From NCBI RefSeq assembly GCF_963678635.1, contig NC_087069.1:10871206-10935205 (forward strand): 64,000 nucleotides of DNA. The letters are read 5' to 3'. The notes under the pieces were generated by a model that ran no database searches, had not been told where the DNA came from, and saw only the letters and a list, made by a program, of their open reading frames with translations. Below, one piece after another: positions 1 to 11,774 of the stretch. Source of the DNA: Symsagittifera roscoffensis. Taxonomy: Eukaryota > Xenacoelomorpha > Acoela > Convolutidae. The number at the start of each line of letters is the position of its first letter. Within the stretch, counting starts at the first letter, position 1. Position numbers and translations under genes: made by a program.

Positions 1-540
1 ATAAGTAACAATTGTTCAGCTTAAACCTTAGCATCACCAAAAGATTCGAAAAAAATCGAAAACTATCTTTCCTTTAAAAAGTTTTTCTATTTTTTGTTCA
101 AGAGAATTTTTTCACAACCAAGGTGAAATACTCTCAAATCAGAGAACTTTACTTTTGCAACCTTTGAAGCCTTATTTTGTGATATGTTCTTTGATCAACT
201 TGACCAAAAATTTCGAAAACTCAAAAACTAGCTAGCACTTGATTAAAAATAAATAAATCTCAGTTATAGCAGTGACTATTACCCGAAGTTTGATTCTTTT
301 AAATTTTTTACCCATTATTTTTCCGACCGATGTAAACACCAAACAAGGAACGAAGCCTGCCTCATTTCAAATTGACAGAAAAATTTCTAGATTAAAAATT
401 TTCTACGAAAAAAAATTGCGAATTCGAATTCAATTTTTATTTGTGTGTTTAAGTTTTATATTCCAGAGGAGTGCAAATTTGTCAATTTTTATACCACATG
501 GCCATATCAAAATTGCAGCTGGGGAGTCGAATTTTTTATT

Positions 541-1145
541 GATCCGACTTTCGATACGACAGTAACGGAATATTTGTGCTCGGTGTGGGTTTTTGTTTTC
601 TTTAGACAAGTTTTGGCTTTTTAACTAGCCATTTTTTTTTATCATTCGAAAGGTATTGTTGTCTTGAGCTCAAATTTGAAAAAAAAAATGTTTCACCTGT
701 GACCAATTTTCGTAAAGTTACGGGGGTTTAAAGATTGCCATTTTGGCCATTTTGGCACAATTAACGCGCGATATATTTCGTGCTATTAACGCATTAGCGA
801 AGAGTTAATCCGTCTTAGAAATCGTTCCAAATTGGAATAAGGAAGCTAATTTGTCAAAATTATTTTTGTTACAAGGAGCAAAAATTATCACTTGGAACTT
901 TATATGGTATTGGGAAAGATAATTTTCTCAAAAAAGTTGAAAGAAGCTTATTTGCCATAATTTATTTGTTACAGGGAACGAAATCTATCATTTTGTACTT
1001 TATATGGCGTGTGGGGGGATGATTTTCATTAAGAAATTTCAAATTTCAAAAAAAAAATTCATTTTGTTTTATTTAAATTAATTTTATATTGTTATTACTG
1101 CTCCATAAACCTTAAAAGGCAGTCGGAACATTCAGGGCGTCGTTC
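541..1145 (+). repeat. Interspersed repeat family R1, copy 1
   Basis: This stretch matches, in the same orientation, segments near 15882-16450 and 16806-17200. Shared landmarks are CGGAATATTTGTGCTCGG, TTTTTAACTAGCCA, CGAAAGGTA, an AATTAACG block and TTTATATGG. Near its end it carries CTTAAAAGGCAGTCGGAA, which the second copy has twice in tandem. No protein is encoded. The family is probably a non-coding interspersed repeat, but its class is unknown because I see no clear terminal repeats. Confidence 0.7.
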
Positions 1146-1491
1146 TGATAAGAGCAGTTTTGTTTGTGTATAAATTTCTTTAAAAGTTTTGTCTCTATCA
1201 ACGGAATTGTTTTGATTTAAAAAAATTTCCCCATAGCATGAAAAACTTTGATTAACAAAAGGAAATTGCCACGCAAGATTTTTTTTGCGGTTAAACTTTA
1301 AATTATCATATTGAAAGGCGACAGCTCAATTCATGTGAAATCAATATACGAAAACTTTGGAGTTTTTATACTTAATTTTTACAGAAAAAAGGCCTGAATG
1401 AATGGTTTTAAAAACGCAATTGAAGGTGAAACATGAAAAACAAATCCTTGTTTGGTGCTTACATCCGTCCGAAGATTTTTTGGCTCCTTAC

Positions 1492-1564
1492 TTTCTTCAC
1501 AAGTGGGAACAATAATGTCTAATTCAGTCAATTTTAAACCAAAATCGGGTTGCAGCAGATTCAA
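1492..1564 (-). CDS. Candidate internal exon of a host gene (with 2225-2349)
   Basis: On the minus strand a ...TTTTTACCTAG acceptor precedes 73 nt open in one frame, beginning LNLLQPDFGLKLTELD, and a GTAAGG donor follows. The upstream exon at 2225-2349 ends in phase 0, and this one starts in phase 0, so the two can be spliced without breaking the frame. I do not recognise the protein. Support is splice-site quality and phase agreement only, without homology, and the next exon was not found. Confidence 0.4.
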
Positions 1565-2224
1565 CTAGGTAAAAATCAATGAATGTTCTATGTAGTGTAA
1601 CATGTGTAAAATACTGGCTGAAGTAACCTTTTGTCGTACAATTAGTCTCAGCAACGCGCACTTCCCAGACTGGTTTGATAGCAAACCAGTCGTGTTCCAG
1701 ACATGATTCAACAGTATCACTTTTATCAATGCTGTTTCAAAGTTGTTAGCTTCAGCCGCGAATGTCGCTATTATAGTAGTAACAAAATACTGCGGGTTTT
1801 TGCTGTAAGAATGCAATTTTGTTATGGATCAACCCTTTCAGGAAATGAAAACAAACTAATTTACTTTGTTGATAGAATTGATATGTGGTCGAATTCATTC
1901 TTCGATTTTCTAATCGACTTGGTTTTAACGAGCTAAGAAAAACTTACATCGCAAACCGATATCTAGGATTCGGTTCTTCTTGACAATTACCCCTTTCACA
2001 ATGTGGGTAAATTGATAAGAAGTTAAGGTTAGTAGAATTTTTGACCAATCAGATTTTGGCAAATTTTGAGTTGATAGAACGCTCTCACTTGTGGTAATTT
2101 ACTGCTTTTGTTTATATGGGGTAATGGCAATTTTTTAGTAGATCCTAGAGTTCTTTTAAACTATAAAAAATGAACTAAAAATAACTAAAGAATGAAATTG
2201 GAAAATGGTGACAAGTATACTTAC

Positions 2225-2349
2225 TTCAAGCACTTTGAGTGCAGAAGCGAACTGGTTGTGAAGATTGACGAAGGCTAATCCTTCCTCAGTGGAGAACCAG
2301 TCATGTTTAACCTTTGTTTCGTAGTAGTATTCTGCCAATGACATGATTC
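2225..2349 (-). CDS. Candidate internal exon of an unidentified host gene
   Basis: The minus strand shows a TTTACAG acceptor directly followed by 125 nt with no stop, then a GTAAGTATAC donor, which is close to the U2 consensus. The reading includes MSLAEYYYETK and HDWFSTEEGLAF and uses mixed, non-low-complexity codons unlike the A/T-rich surroundings. The ATG near its 5' end could be a start, but the acceptor just before it suggests an internal exon. Intron to the next candidate exon: 1565-2224. The protein family is not recognised. Confidence 0.45.
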
Positions 2350-2603
2350 CTGTAAATAGTTAGGAAAACGTTTGTCAGCTAAAACCTGAAATACTCAACT
2401 CAACAGGAAGTTCCCTCTTTTGTTTGGACTGCTAAGGAAAAACAATTGGCGGGCTTTTGTTAATGAAAAACGAACAATACTTTTTGTTATTTCAAAGGAA
2501 TTTGTTAGTGGTTACAAATGTTTTTTGTATACTTAACCATTGAATTAGTTCTCTGCTTTCAGTAAAAATAAAAATTCTGGACTAAATTAGCTTAGGTGAG
2601 CTA

Positions 2604-3494
2604 GGATCCCGGGTTGACCTCCATACACCGAAAACGCTTATCATACAATTCCATACATCAAGTGTGTGGAAAAATGCTTGTCATACAATTTTCATACAAT
2701 TTCTAAAAATGGTTGAAAAAAGATATAAACTTATTTCTGTGGCTGTTTGATTTTAATACAACAGTCTGGTAAAAAAAAACCGAGGTTTTCCTCTTTTGAA
2801 AAAAATTCTGATCATACAATTCCCATATATGGAAATTGTATGACTGGCGTTTTTTTGATGGCGACAAGTAATTTTGAAAATTTGGCCCAAAAATTTTTTG
2901 TTTTTTCTTTCAACCGCAAATCGAATTTCGTACGCAAACAAACATTTTTCGAAAAAAAAATTTTTGCATGCAAAATTGAATTTTTTGTGTGCATAACGGA
3001 GTCCTGGATACGATAATATTGGCTTTTATTTTCTTTTGACTTATTTTTTTCGAAAATGCTGAAAATTTCTATTTCCTTTGTATGGGGTGTTTATATATGC
3101 CTTGATTAATGTATGATAATTTGAAAATTCAAAAATTTAAAATAATCATCATTAAAAATTTTTTCCAAAAGTTAAAAGTTTTTTCCAATTGTGAAAGACA
3201 GCCGAACTCAGGTCGTTTTCTATGCATTGTAAATGCAAAGACCGTCCAACCTTTGCTGCTTTGAGTAACCAAGGTCTTTGTCATTTGTGTTCGGCTGCAA
3301 ACACACCCGAAAATTTTTCAGAAAATAAATTTGGAAAGAAAAAATCAAACTTTTTGGAATATGGAAAAACACCTATCATAAAATTTTCATTTATGGAAAA
3401 ATGTTTATCATAGAGATTTCATACAACTATATGACAAGAAGTTTCTTATATATGGAAATTGTATGATAAGAAGTTTCGGTCATCCTGGGATAAT
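2604..3494. mobile_element. Non-autonomous DNA element with short inverted ends, family M1, copy 1
   Basis: The left end ATCCCGGGTTGACC and the right end GGTCATCCTGGGAT are imperfect inverted repeats. The interior is non-coding and carries several copies of a palindromic motif built from CATACAATT and ATATATGGAAATTGTATG, for example around 2811-2850 and 3450-3475. The interior around 2753-3010 reappears in inverted orientation at about 4940-5260, in a second copy. It looks like a MITE or foldback element. I could not fix a target-site duplication, so the class is open. Confidence 0.5.
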
Positions 3495-4475
3495 AAAAAA
3501 GATCCAAAATGTTGAATAAAAAACCTAAGCTTGACAATGAATTCCGACTAACCTGAGTAAAAGTTTTATGATGAAACTCTGATTGCGACTCTCAATTTGC
3601 TATTTATTTGATTTTCAGCTGAAACAGACGTAAAAACTAACCTTTTCCTGACAGAGTACTTTGATCAAAACTTGGTTCAAGCTAAAGCCAATTTTTACAC
3701 TAATATAAACAGACAGGAAAAAATCCAAAAATTAAATTTCAGACAGAAAAATTGAGGCTTATAAAGAAACGGGCCGCAACCAAAGCCAATGTATTAAATT
3801 AGAAAAACGTTTTCCTTTCTTCCACTCATTTAAGCACAGAAAGTTATCAGAGTTATTATAAGTATTAATAATAAGTATTAAAAATGTTGCCAGCAAATTT
3901 ACCTTCTCATTCCATCCAGACAGCGCCAAAAAAATTCTTTAATTTTTTGTTACTGAACAAGCATTTATAACCTGTCTTCTTCCTCCTCCCACGCCCTCTT
4001 CATCAGAGACAGAAAAAAAACGGGAAGCATAATTGTATGAGCGTTTTGTTCAACACGAAAATGCCAGTTCGATAATTAGTTTATGATGCGAACGCAAAAA
4101 TGAAATTGTTGAAAGCAGTTTATCTTTTTGTTTGGAAGAAAGTTCTTGTTGCAAGCCTCGTTTCATCCGCAAAGTATTTCTATGAATACTAATTGGTTAT
4201 AATGGATATAATGGAAAAATAGTGTTTAAAAGGCTGTTATTAGAATCAATTATTGTTGCAAGATCAGACCACGTACTCGATTATGTTGTCATTATAGTCA
4301 ATTATTTCCAAAAACAAAAATCTATTATAGTCGATTATATAATTTTTTCTCCGTTATAATTGATTGTTTTGTCAATAAAATCCATTTGAATGCATTTTTT
4401 TTATGAATGAGACTGTTCTAATTTTAGCTCTTCAAACATGCACAGAAGCATCTCAGTGGGCATCGGGTAAGATGC
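3495..4475. other. Non-coding stretch, nothing identified
   Basis: AT-rich sequence between two M1-type elements. I see no convincing exon, RNA gene or repeat, apart from short A/T tracts and local ATAATGGATATAATGG-like repetition near 4200. Confidence 0.5.
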
Positions 4476-5280
4476 CCGGGTTGACCAAAAATGCTTGTCC
4501 TACATTTTTCATATATGAAAAACTCTTTGTCATACAATTTCCTATAATTCCATAGATACAGGAAAAATTTAAGAAACTCTGAGTTAAGCTTTTTTTTTTC
4601 AAAAATAGAAATTATACGACAAGAATTAATTCAATTAATAAAAAAAATGATTTTTTAAAAATTTTTCTTTCTCAAAGTTTTTGGGATGTGCCTGTGACCA
4701 AACCGTAGTGAAAAAACCCATGGTTTACTAAAATTTAAGTCACCAAAGGGTTGATCATTGCAATGGAAACAATCTGAATTGTGTAAGAGTTCTTTTCACA
4801 AATGATATACTGAAAGCATCAAACTTTTAAATTTTGGCAAAACTTTTCAAAGATTTTTTAAAATTAGAATTTTAAGATTATCAGACATTGGTCAAGGCAT
4901 ATATAAACATGTCATAAAAAAGGAAAAGAAGTTTTTAGTCTGTTTGAAAAAAAAATATCCAGAGAAACGCAAAAAAAAAAATCTAATTTTGTGTATCCAG
5001 GACTACGTTATGGAGACAAAAAAATTAAAGTTTGCATGCAGTTTTTTTTTGAAAAAGGTTTGTTTGAGTACAAAACTCTTTTTTCTGGTGAAAAAACATC
5101 AACAAAATTTGGGGCAACTTCAATTTTTTTGGAAAAGTTTTTTTGTGTCGCCACCAAATAAAAATGCTATTCATACGTTTTTCATATATGGAAACTGTAT
5201 GATAATCAATTTTTTCCTAAAAAAACATACCTTTTTCTTCATCACTACACTGTTTTATTTGGTTCAAATAGCCGCAGAAA
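4476..5280. mobile_element. M1-type element, copy 2, opposite orientation
   Basis: It starts with GATGCCCGGGTTGACC, similar to the ends of the 2604-3494 element. It then has CATACAATTTCC and ATATATG palindromic pieces, and later a segment (about 4940-5260) that is the reverse complement of 2753-3010, including GTATCCAGGACT versus AGTCCTGGATAC. The right end is less clear. A 120-codon reading frame inside is Lys/Phe-rich low-complexity sequence and is not called as a gene. Confidence 0.45.
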
Positions 5281-5299
5281 AAATGAAAGAGAAAACAGA

Positions 5300-5420
5300 C
5301 ACATAGTGGCACATTAAAACACTTATCGTGGCACTTATACATACACACGTGGTGGGACACATACAGTCAGACACACATAGTTGCACACAACCATACACAA
5401 CTATGTATGTTTTTTTTACA
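5300..5420. repeat. Degenerate CA-rich simple repeat
   Basis: Imperfect reiteration of CACATAGT, GGCACA and TACACAC units. No gene is seen between 5281 and 5674. Confidence 0.5.
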
Positions 5421-5674
5421 ATTTAGAAGTGCCCACATGCGTTTCAACAATTCATTACAAGTTAGATAAACAGATAATGATAATTAAAGTGTTTTATGCA
5501 AGAACCATAATCAGATACATAAATACATGATCAAACAACTTCGCTTCGGTTTTTTCACTTGCTGCAGATTTTCAGGTGCATATAGCGGGTAATCGCATTC
5601 TGGTTTAACTTTTCTTGGAGACAAATTTTGCATTTACCTATTTTTTTAAAATTTTATTTTCTCGTTCCACAACT

Positions 5675-5953
5675 TTATACTCTCATCGCTTGACGTTTTT
5701 CGATTTTGGTTTTTAAGCGCAGGTGGAAAGTCAAGCGAAATTTTTTGTCCAGAAAAACGAAAGGTGTAATACTTTTGAGCTGCTGGCCCGAAAGAATATC
5801 TAATTTGTCGTTAGTTAAAGAGTGAGATGAATAAAAGCAACAAAAAGTTTTCGCGGACACAGAATTGACCAATCTCTCGTACATTTTCTCATTTTCAGAG
5901 AAGAAGGTTGCGGCAGGAACAATTGTAAGCACTTCTTGGTTAAGGTTGTCCAA
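5675..5953 (-). CDS. Hypothetical 92-residue reading frame, unidentified
   Basis: ATG-started frame with non-low-complexity composition (MDNLNQEVLTIVPAATFF...). It is open for 92 codons in DNA richer in G+C than its flanks. It lies beyond the point where the Polinton polymerase fragment is cut off by the microsatellite, so it could be a host exon or an element-derived piece. No domain is recognised and no splice sites were fixed. It may be spurious. Confidence 0.25.
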   Translation of the reverse strand: MDNLNQEVLTIVPAATFFSENEKMYERLVNSVSAKTFCCFYSSHSLTNDKLDILSGQQLKSITPFVFLDKKFRLTFHLRLKTKIEKRQAMRV

Positions 5954-6047
5954 TCATTGAATTGCTGAGCAGTGTTAAATTCACAGAAACGAACAATGGC
6001 TTAGAGAAATGCTTAGAGAAATGCGAAGGCTTAGAGAAATGAAAATA

Positions 6048-6577
<530 letters not shown>

Positions 6578-6591
6578 CTCCCTCTTTCACG

Positions 6592-8221
6592 TCAAAACTT
6601 TGTCATTTTTCCGATATCTTCTGTTTTTGGCATCCGTAACAAAGGCTGTTGATTTGTCCTCCAATCCTGGTCATTGAGAACCGAATGAGGCGAAATGAAC
6701 TCTGGTGCCAAAGAAAGTGGATTGGGCACTGATACCCGAAATGAAATTTGATACCGGAGTAAGNNNNNNNNNNNNNNNNNNNNNNNNNNNNNNNNNNNNN
6801 NNNNNNNNNNNNNNNNNNNNNNNNNNNNNNNNNNNNNNNNNNNNNNNNNNNNNNNNNNNNNNNNNNNNNNNNNNNNNNNNNNNNNNNNNNNNNNNNNNNN
6901 NNNNNNNNNNNNNNNNNNNNNNNNNNNNNNNNNNNNNNNNNNNNNNNNNNNNNNNNNNNNNNNAACTTCACCGTCTTCCTTAACGTGGATTAACTCAAAG
7001 TCCCGTGCTGGTATAACACCTCCATATAGATTATTCGCATCCAACATGAAGCCATAACTTGTTTTTTTTGAGGGTTGTACTTTTCATTCATGTACGGGTT
7101 GTTTGCTTTGAATTTTTTTTTTCAAAACCAGATGCTGTCCCACCTCGTATCATATTTTCCACCATTTCTAAATGCTCTCTTTCCGAAAGAAGTTCAATAT
7201 CAGCATTACAGATCCTCTTGAAAGCATCTCCCGGAAGATTCGACGCAGTAAAATGATGCGCGCAATCTAATCCGTAGCTTGCGTGAGTTATCGAACGAAA
7301 CTCTTCAAAAACACATGCGAGAAGAAGAGTATCACATGTGAGATAGAGATTGTGATATTGCTCTAAGTTTATGCAATTGAATTTATCGAAGACTGTTTGA
7401 GCATGTTTTAAATCTTCTTCACTAACACTGATTTTTCCTCCTTCTTATGAGTTTCCCCATGCACTGAGTGGTGGCAGATTTTGTTCATCAAACTTTAATC
7501 GATTTGACATATAGGAATAAGGGTAAAAACCTTTCCGCTTTAGAAGTGCGCGAGAACTCTCATCTGCTTGTTTGAAGTGTTCATCTAGTATAGAGAACTT
7601 ATCAGCTGGTAAATTATCAACAAGTTTTTGTAGCGAAGAATTCAAAAATTTACATGAGTCTATGAATCGCATGTATTCATAGACATTTTGCTTAACACCA
7701 TTTGCTCGTGTGTAAGTGTCAACCAATACACCAATGCTTAGTGAGATATAATTCTCATCTGTTGCGGGTATGACTTGGATCGTGCTCGTTGGTTCCAACT
7801 CACCCAAGGCCAAACAAATATGGTGAAGATCATAATTTTGTATATTGTGTCCAACAACTGGTGTATATCGCACCTTTCGTCGCGCTAGGTTACACTTTGA
7901 GTGCGCCCACCCTAGGAATTCACCACTGTAGTTACAGTGGTCCAAACATTTTATTTCACCTCCAACAAACTCTGCTAGGCACAACCAGCATGAGGTGGCT
8001 TCATCCTGCTTCAGGATAGATCGATTGCCAATATAGTTTGGGTATCGATTTTTTTGTTGGTAGATTTGTTTGGCTATTATGTGTATCTGCTCGATGAATT
8101 TTGGTATACATTTTTCACTACTGTTTAAATCAAAGAAGTATGGTTTTGAAGAACCAAGTTCAATTGCACACAGAGAGTTTTCAGAGGGTTCATGTTTTTC
8201 TAAGATCCTAGACTCTAAATT
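6592..8221 (-). pseudogene. Polinton protein-primed DNA polymerase B, middle part (exonuclease II to palm motif A), broken
   Basis: Replicative polymerase of Maverick/Polinton elements, read from 8221 down to 6592. In order it shows a C-x2-C plus D-H-C/H...C cluster (CWLC, then DHCNYSGEFLGWAHSKC), an exonuclease-II-like segment GHNIQNYDLHHI, a helical region, and the palm motif A-type signature LDANNLYGG near 7020-7047. After a 200-bp gap comes the PLSLAPEFISPH segment that normally follows. Damage: an in-frame TAA at 7445-7447, a frameshift near 7080-7110, and truncation by the TC/TCTG array before motif C. The N-terminus and exonuclease I are missing here but occur at 61934-63400 on the other strand. 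At 8221 the frame abuts retroelement leader sequence. Family assignment is firm. Confidence 0.88.
6764..6963. other. Assembly gap (200 N)
   Basis: Exactly 200 unknown bases inside the polymerase pseudogene, next to the microsatellite. The length is probably a placeholder. Confidence 0.99.
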
Positions 8222-8900
8222 CTAAGTTTGTGTTGGCTTTTGCCGTACAACCATAAAACTAAATGGTAAGTTTCTACTTAGTCGTATGTCGTTTCTTGTC
8301 CGAAGTCTTCTTCCAATTCCGGGTAGTTCTAGTATCGTTCGGAATATCGGCTCTGATCTATTGAGTCGTAGAGACATTTCAATTAAATTATTATCGTGTA
8401 ACATTTTGAAAATGTTTTGTCTAATTTCTAATCTATATTTGGTTAGTTCTAAGCTATTAAAGTCTTATTCGAGATTTATGGTCGCACCAGATGAGTTAGG
8501 ACCGATGTGAGGACTCATAGAGTAATTTCGGATAGGGTACACCGTCTGCTTGTCACGCTATCTTATTTTCGGGCGGATAGATTCGTGCAACTTTTTAGTC
8601 TAATACCGATCCTAATCTTACTCTTATACTTACTAGTCTCAGGGTGTTTAACTAGTCTCTGCTAGGCTCAATAGATCTAGGGTATACTGGTTTGTTGCAG
8701 CAGCTGAAGTTCTCTTGGAGAGGCAACTAATTTCTAAGTTAAATTCAAATCTCTCTGGTGCTGAAATTACTAGTAATTTCAGCACTTACAAATAAGTGGG
8801 TTGTTAGTTAGATGGATTATGATTGGTTAATATTAAATGTTTTACAGTGGTAAAATATCCAATTTATCCAATTATAAAATGTAGTTTAGATCAGGTTCCA
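8222..8900 (-). mobile_element. Partial copy of the LTR retroelement: LTR (8492-8900) plus leader (8222-8491)
   Basis: Reverse complement of the 5' end of the 17752-34661 element. It starts TGGAACCTGATCTAAAC at 8900, runs through an LTR of about 409 bp ending ...CTAACTCA at 8492, and continues into the leader that begins TCTGGTGCGACC. The leader is cut near its GCCAACACAA sequence, where polymerase B sequence begins. A 28-bp perfect palindrome lies at 8758-8785. The leader encodes the same short protein as 18263-18469, with substitutions but no stop. Confidence 0.88.
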
Positions 8901-9296
8901 AATTGTGTCAGCATGAACAGGTGATTAAAATTACGCAAAATTAAAAACATGCAAAATGTCATGTGAACGATTTTTGATCAATGTTTTTTTTGCTTTTTTA
9001 CGAAGGGGGGTGGGAAACTGGAAAAGAGCAATTGCTTGTTTTTAGCTCCAGAATAACTAGCTTTGTTTTTCATATACATTTTAAATTGTTTTTCGCATCA
9101 GAATTACTAGTTTCATTAATCATATTCATTTTAGTGAGACCGAATTGGATATTCTCATAAGAAAAAAAATGAGAGCTATTATGAATATATTTTGTTTGTT
9201 ATAAACTATTGGCTAATTGACTCAAAAATGAAAACTGCAAAGCTCAGTTTTTCAGTATTTTTCTTTTACACTTTAGCTTGAAATGATTTCGTTTGT
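8901..9296. other. Non-coding stretch, nothing identified
   Basis: AT-rich sequence between the partial retroelement and the last A4GALT-like exon. No feature is recognised. Confidence 0.5.
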
Positions 9297-9505
9297 TCAG
9301 AAAACTGTCAAATCTTCAAATGCTATGGGGCATATTTTTGGGCCATGGTACGAATAAACCTCTCGTTTCGGATTTCCCGTGACTTTTAGTTTTTCGTGTT
9401 GTGTATTGAACAGATGATGCACATAAGAGCAGCGAGTCAGTTCGTCCCAATAACTTTCATTTTTATCATCTGATGTCCACATCATATCTTGTTGAGGAGA
9501 TCTTA
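9297..9505 (-). CDS. A4GALT-like glycosyltransferase, candidate last exon
   Basis: Minus-strand frame ending in TGA at 9297. It contains SYWDELTRCSYVHHLFN and ends YHGPKICPIAFEDL, which fits the C-terminal part of alpha-1,4-galactosyltransferase-like proteins (an aromatic/His-rich strand, then ...CPI). The 5' limit is uncertain because two AG acceptors (near 9487 and 9507) are possible. It would follow the exon at 10117-10352 across an intron that holds a poly-G minisatellite. Assignment rests on order, strand and C-terminal resemblance. Confidence 0.55.
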
Positions 9506-9599
9506 TGAACTATTTCCCCTCCCCTTTTTTGAAAAAATAGGAAAATCGGTGCACGGTACAAATTCCGTATATGCCTAACTAGTCTGTTCTTTTTTGGCT

Positions 9600-10115
9600 C
9601 CCCTCGGGAGGGGGGTTTCGTTACAAGGTACAATGTTCGTGTATGCACAACAATTTGATTCATTCTTAACAGTGGGGGGGGGGGGTTCGTTACGAGGTAC
9701 AATGTTCGTGTATGCACAACAATTTGATTCATTCTTAACAGTGGGGGGGGGGGGGTTCGTTACAAGGTACAATGTTCGTGTATGCACAACAATTTGATTC
9801 ATTCTTAACAGTGGGGGGGGGTTCGTTACAAGGTACAATGTTCGTGTATGCACAACAATTTGATTCATTCTTAACAGTGGGGGGGGGGGGTTTCGTTACA
9901 AGGTACAATGTTCGTGTATGCACAACAATTTGATTCATTCTTAACAGTGGGGGGGGGGGGGGTTCGTTACGAGGTACAATGTTCGTGTATGCATAACGAT
10001 TTGATTCTTTCTTAACAGCGGGGGGGGGTTTCGTTGCGAGGTAAAAGGTTCGTGTATGCATAACGATTTGATTCTTTCTTAACAGTGGGTGGGGGGGGGG
10101 GGGGGGTTCTGTTTT
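9600..10115. repeat. Poly-G minisatellite, about seven 66-72-bp units
   Basis: Tandem units of the form GTTCGTTACAAGGTACAATG, then TTCGTGTATGCACAAC, AATTTGATTCATTC, TTAACAGT and a run of 8-17 G. Length varies mainly in the G run. The last units diverge (GCATAACGATTTGATTC). A degenerate unit precedes at about 9550-9600. Reading frames through it (repeated NQIVVHTRTLYLV) are repeat artefacts. Confidence 0.95.
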
Positions 10116-10116
10116 A

Positions 10117-10352
10117 CTAAGTACAACGGGGAGGAATAGTTAACAAGTTCCCTCGTTTGCTCCACGTTGGCGTAACTGTAAAAGAAGGTAGAATCGTGAC
10201 GTCATCTGCTTTCCTGTTTGTAATCAGCGTAAGGTTGTACATCTTTTTGGCGGCGTTTGTGAATATTGCCGGTCCAATATGGTTGCGATCGCCATTGATG
10301 GGGTCAAATGTAGCATGTGTCATTTCCATGACAAGCCATGCAAGCCGATGAC
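10117..10352 (-). CDS. A4GALT-like glycosyltransferase, exon 2
   Basis: Acceptor CTTTTCAG precedes the exon. Splicing to the upstream exon (ends ...AGCAAAG at 11072) restores a Gly codon and keeps the frame: ...HLSKG then HRLAWLVMEM. The segment NHIGPAIFTNAAKKMYN matches the conserved G-P-x-L/I-F/L-T stretch of the Gb3-synthase-type C-terminal domain. The frame runs into a stop at 10117-10119, so the real donor probably lies slightly before it; I could not choose one with confidence. Confidence 0.7.
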
Positions 10353-11071
10353 CTGAAAAGTGTTCTTTGATATTCTACTCAAAGTTTTCATTAAGTTTGA
10401 CAATTCACCTCACTTGGCCCGCGTGGAAATAAAAAGTGACATAATCTATTTTTTAAGAAAGTGATTTCAGATTTCTAATTAGACTGCTAGGCTGATTCAA
10501 TAGATATTTGTTGATATTTTCTTCAAGAATGTAATCGAAAAATATTGATTCGTATTTTTTTAAAAAATATTTCGCCGCATACTTGTTAAAAAAATTTTGC
10601 AAATAAATTCGGCTCTTTTTCCTTTCCCCCATCTGCAAATTTTTACATGTAAATTTGTTCACCACATTGTCCGATTGTTGTGAAAAATTACATACATACT
10701 AATAAGGCCACGGCAAACATATTTGGTCTTCATATTCAACCTCGTAAAACCACTCGTTACACTAATTTTAAAGCTCGTGTGAGGTGGGGGGAAAAGGAAA
10801 AAGAGCCTTAAATTCGTGTCTCAAACCTCAAATGCAAACGCGATTTTTTTAGAGGCGGGAGCTCGGAAAATCAGGTTGGTCAATCAAAAAAAAGTCGACG
10901 TCTTCAAAAAAAAATTGAAAATCCGACCCCTCCCCCGAGACTATCCTAGATCCGCACCTGCCCATACATACTTTTTATCTCTGCATGAAAATGTATGCCG
11001 TTTTTGTAGGTGTTTATAAATGATGGGAGCTAGAAAAAAGTTTGGAACCAAATAAAAAAACTGTTCGTTAC

Positions 11072-11774
11072 CTTTGCTCAAATGAAACTGGCTGCTGCCA
11101 ATGTCGTAAGACCCATGCAAACCATTGTCACCCGGTGGCATCTTTTCCGTTCCTTCAGGTAGCCGACAGTCTTTTGGCTTCAGTTGGTCGTAGTACGCGT
11201 TAATTGGCACAGTATTTACTAAAGTCTTCACATCTTTCAGAAACAGTACATCCAAATCGGCATAGAACCCGCCATATTTATAAACCAGAGGGGAGCGTAA
11301 TAGGTCGCTTAACCAGTTACCTAAAAACTTTTCGGGTGCATTTTTGGAGTACCGGATTATGTCATGTTCCAGAGGCGTGTTTGAAAAAATGTCTTCAAAA
11401 CTGATAGAGTAGAATGTGATTTGTTCTCGGAATTTGTTCAAAACCTCGCACAATCCAGGATAATTCGACAACTTCAGGGAATCTGCAATCGTCAAAACGT
11501 TTACATGCAGTCCGGATTTTCTGGCCGCAGATTCGATAGCGCACAACTGTCTTCCAGATAAACTGAACCCCTTTGTTTTGGGACTTGTATGTGTGAAGAA
11601 GATTTGTTTGTTTGTAAGCGAGTCTTTTTTGGTAAATTTTCGGAAGTGTAAGTAACCATTGCAATCTATGGTTTTTGGGTTCGCTCGAAATAAGTTAATG
11701 TTTGAATATTCTCGAAGCAAGTGAAAGAATACTGTCAACACAACTGAAGCAAAAGTTTTTTGAAACTTTACCAA
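11072..11774 (-). CDS. A4GALT-like glycosyltransferase, exon 1 (lactosylceramide 4-alpha-galactosyltransferase-like)
   Basis: Type II Golgi glycosyltransferase that would transfer a sugar from a nucleotide donor to a glycolipid or glycan. Residues 7-20 (TFASVVLTVFFHLL) are a short signal-anchor. IFFTHTSP starts the catalytic fold, and YKYGGFYADLDVLFLKD carries the D-x-D motif (D173, D175) that binds the metal-nucleotide sugar. The exon ends at a GTAACG donor in the expected phase for exon 2. Start chosen at the first Met before the anchor. Substrate specificity cannot be read from the sequence, and arthropods often have many paralogues. It is the clearest host gene in the window. Confidence 0.85.

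Noticed and set aside
4944-5306. 120-codon Lys/Phe-rich frame
   Set aside because: It is low-complexity A/T-rich translation within a non-autonomous element copy.
8222-8900. Independent retroelement insertion into the polymerase gene
   Set aside because: It carries LTR plus leader but stops exactly where the 63401 copy begins, so a shared rearrangement fits better than two insertions.
9466-10061. Minus-strand frames with repeated NQIVVHTRTLYLV
   Set aside because: They follow the poly-G minisatellite unit, and the Pro runs are the G tracts. No start or domain supports a gene.
9600-10115. CRISPR-like regular repeat array
   Set aside because: The units are contiguous with no unique spacers, and the context is a eukaryotic intron.
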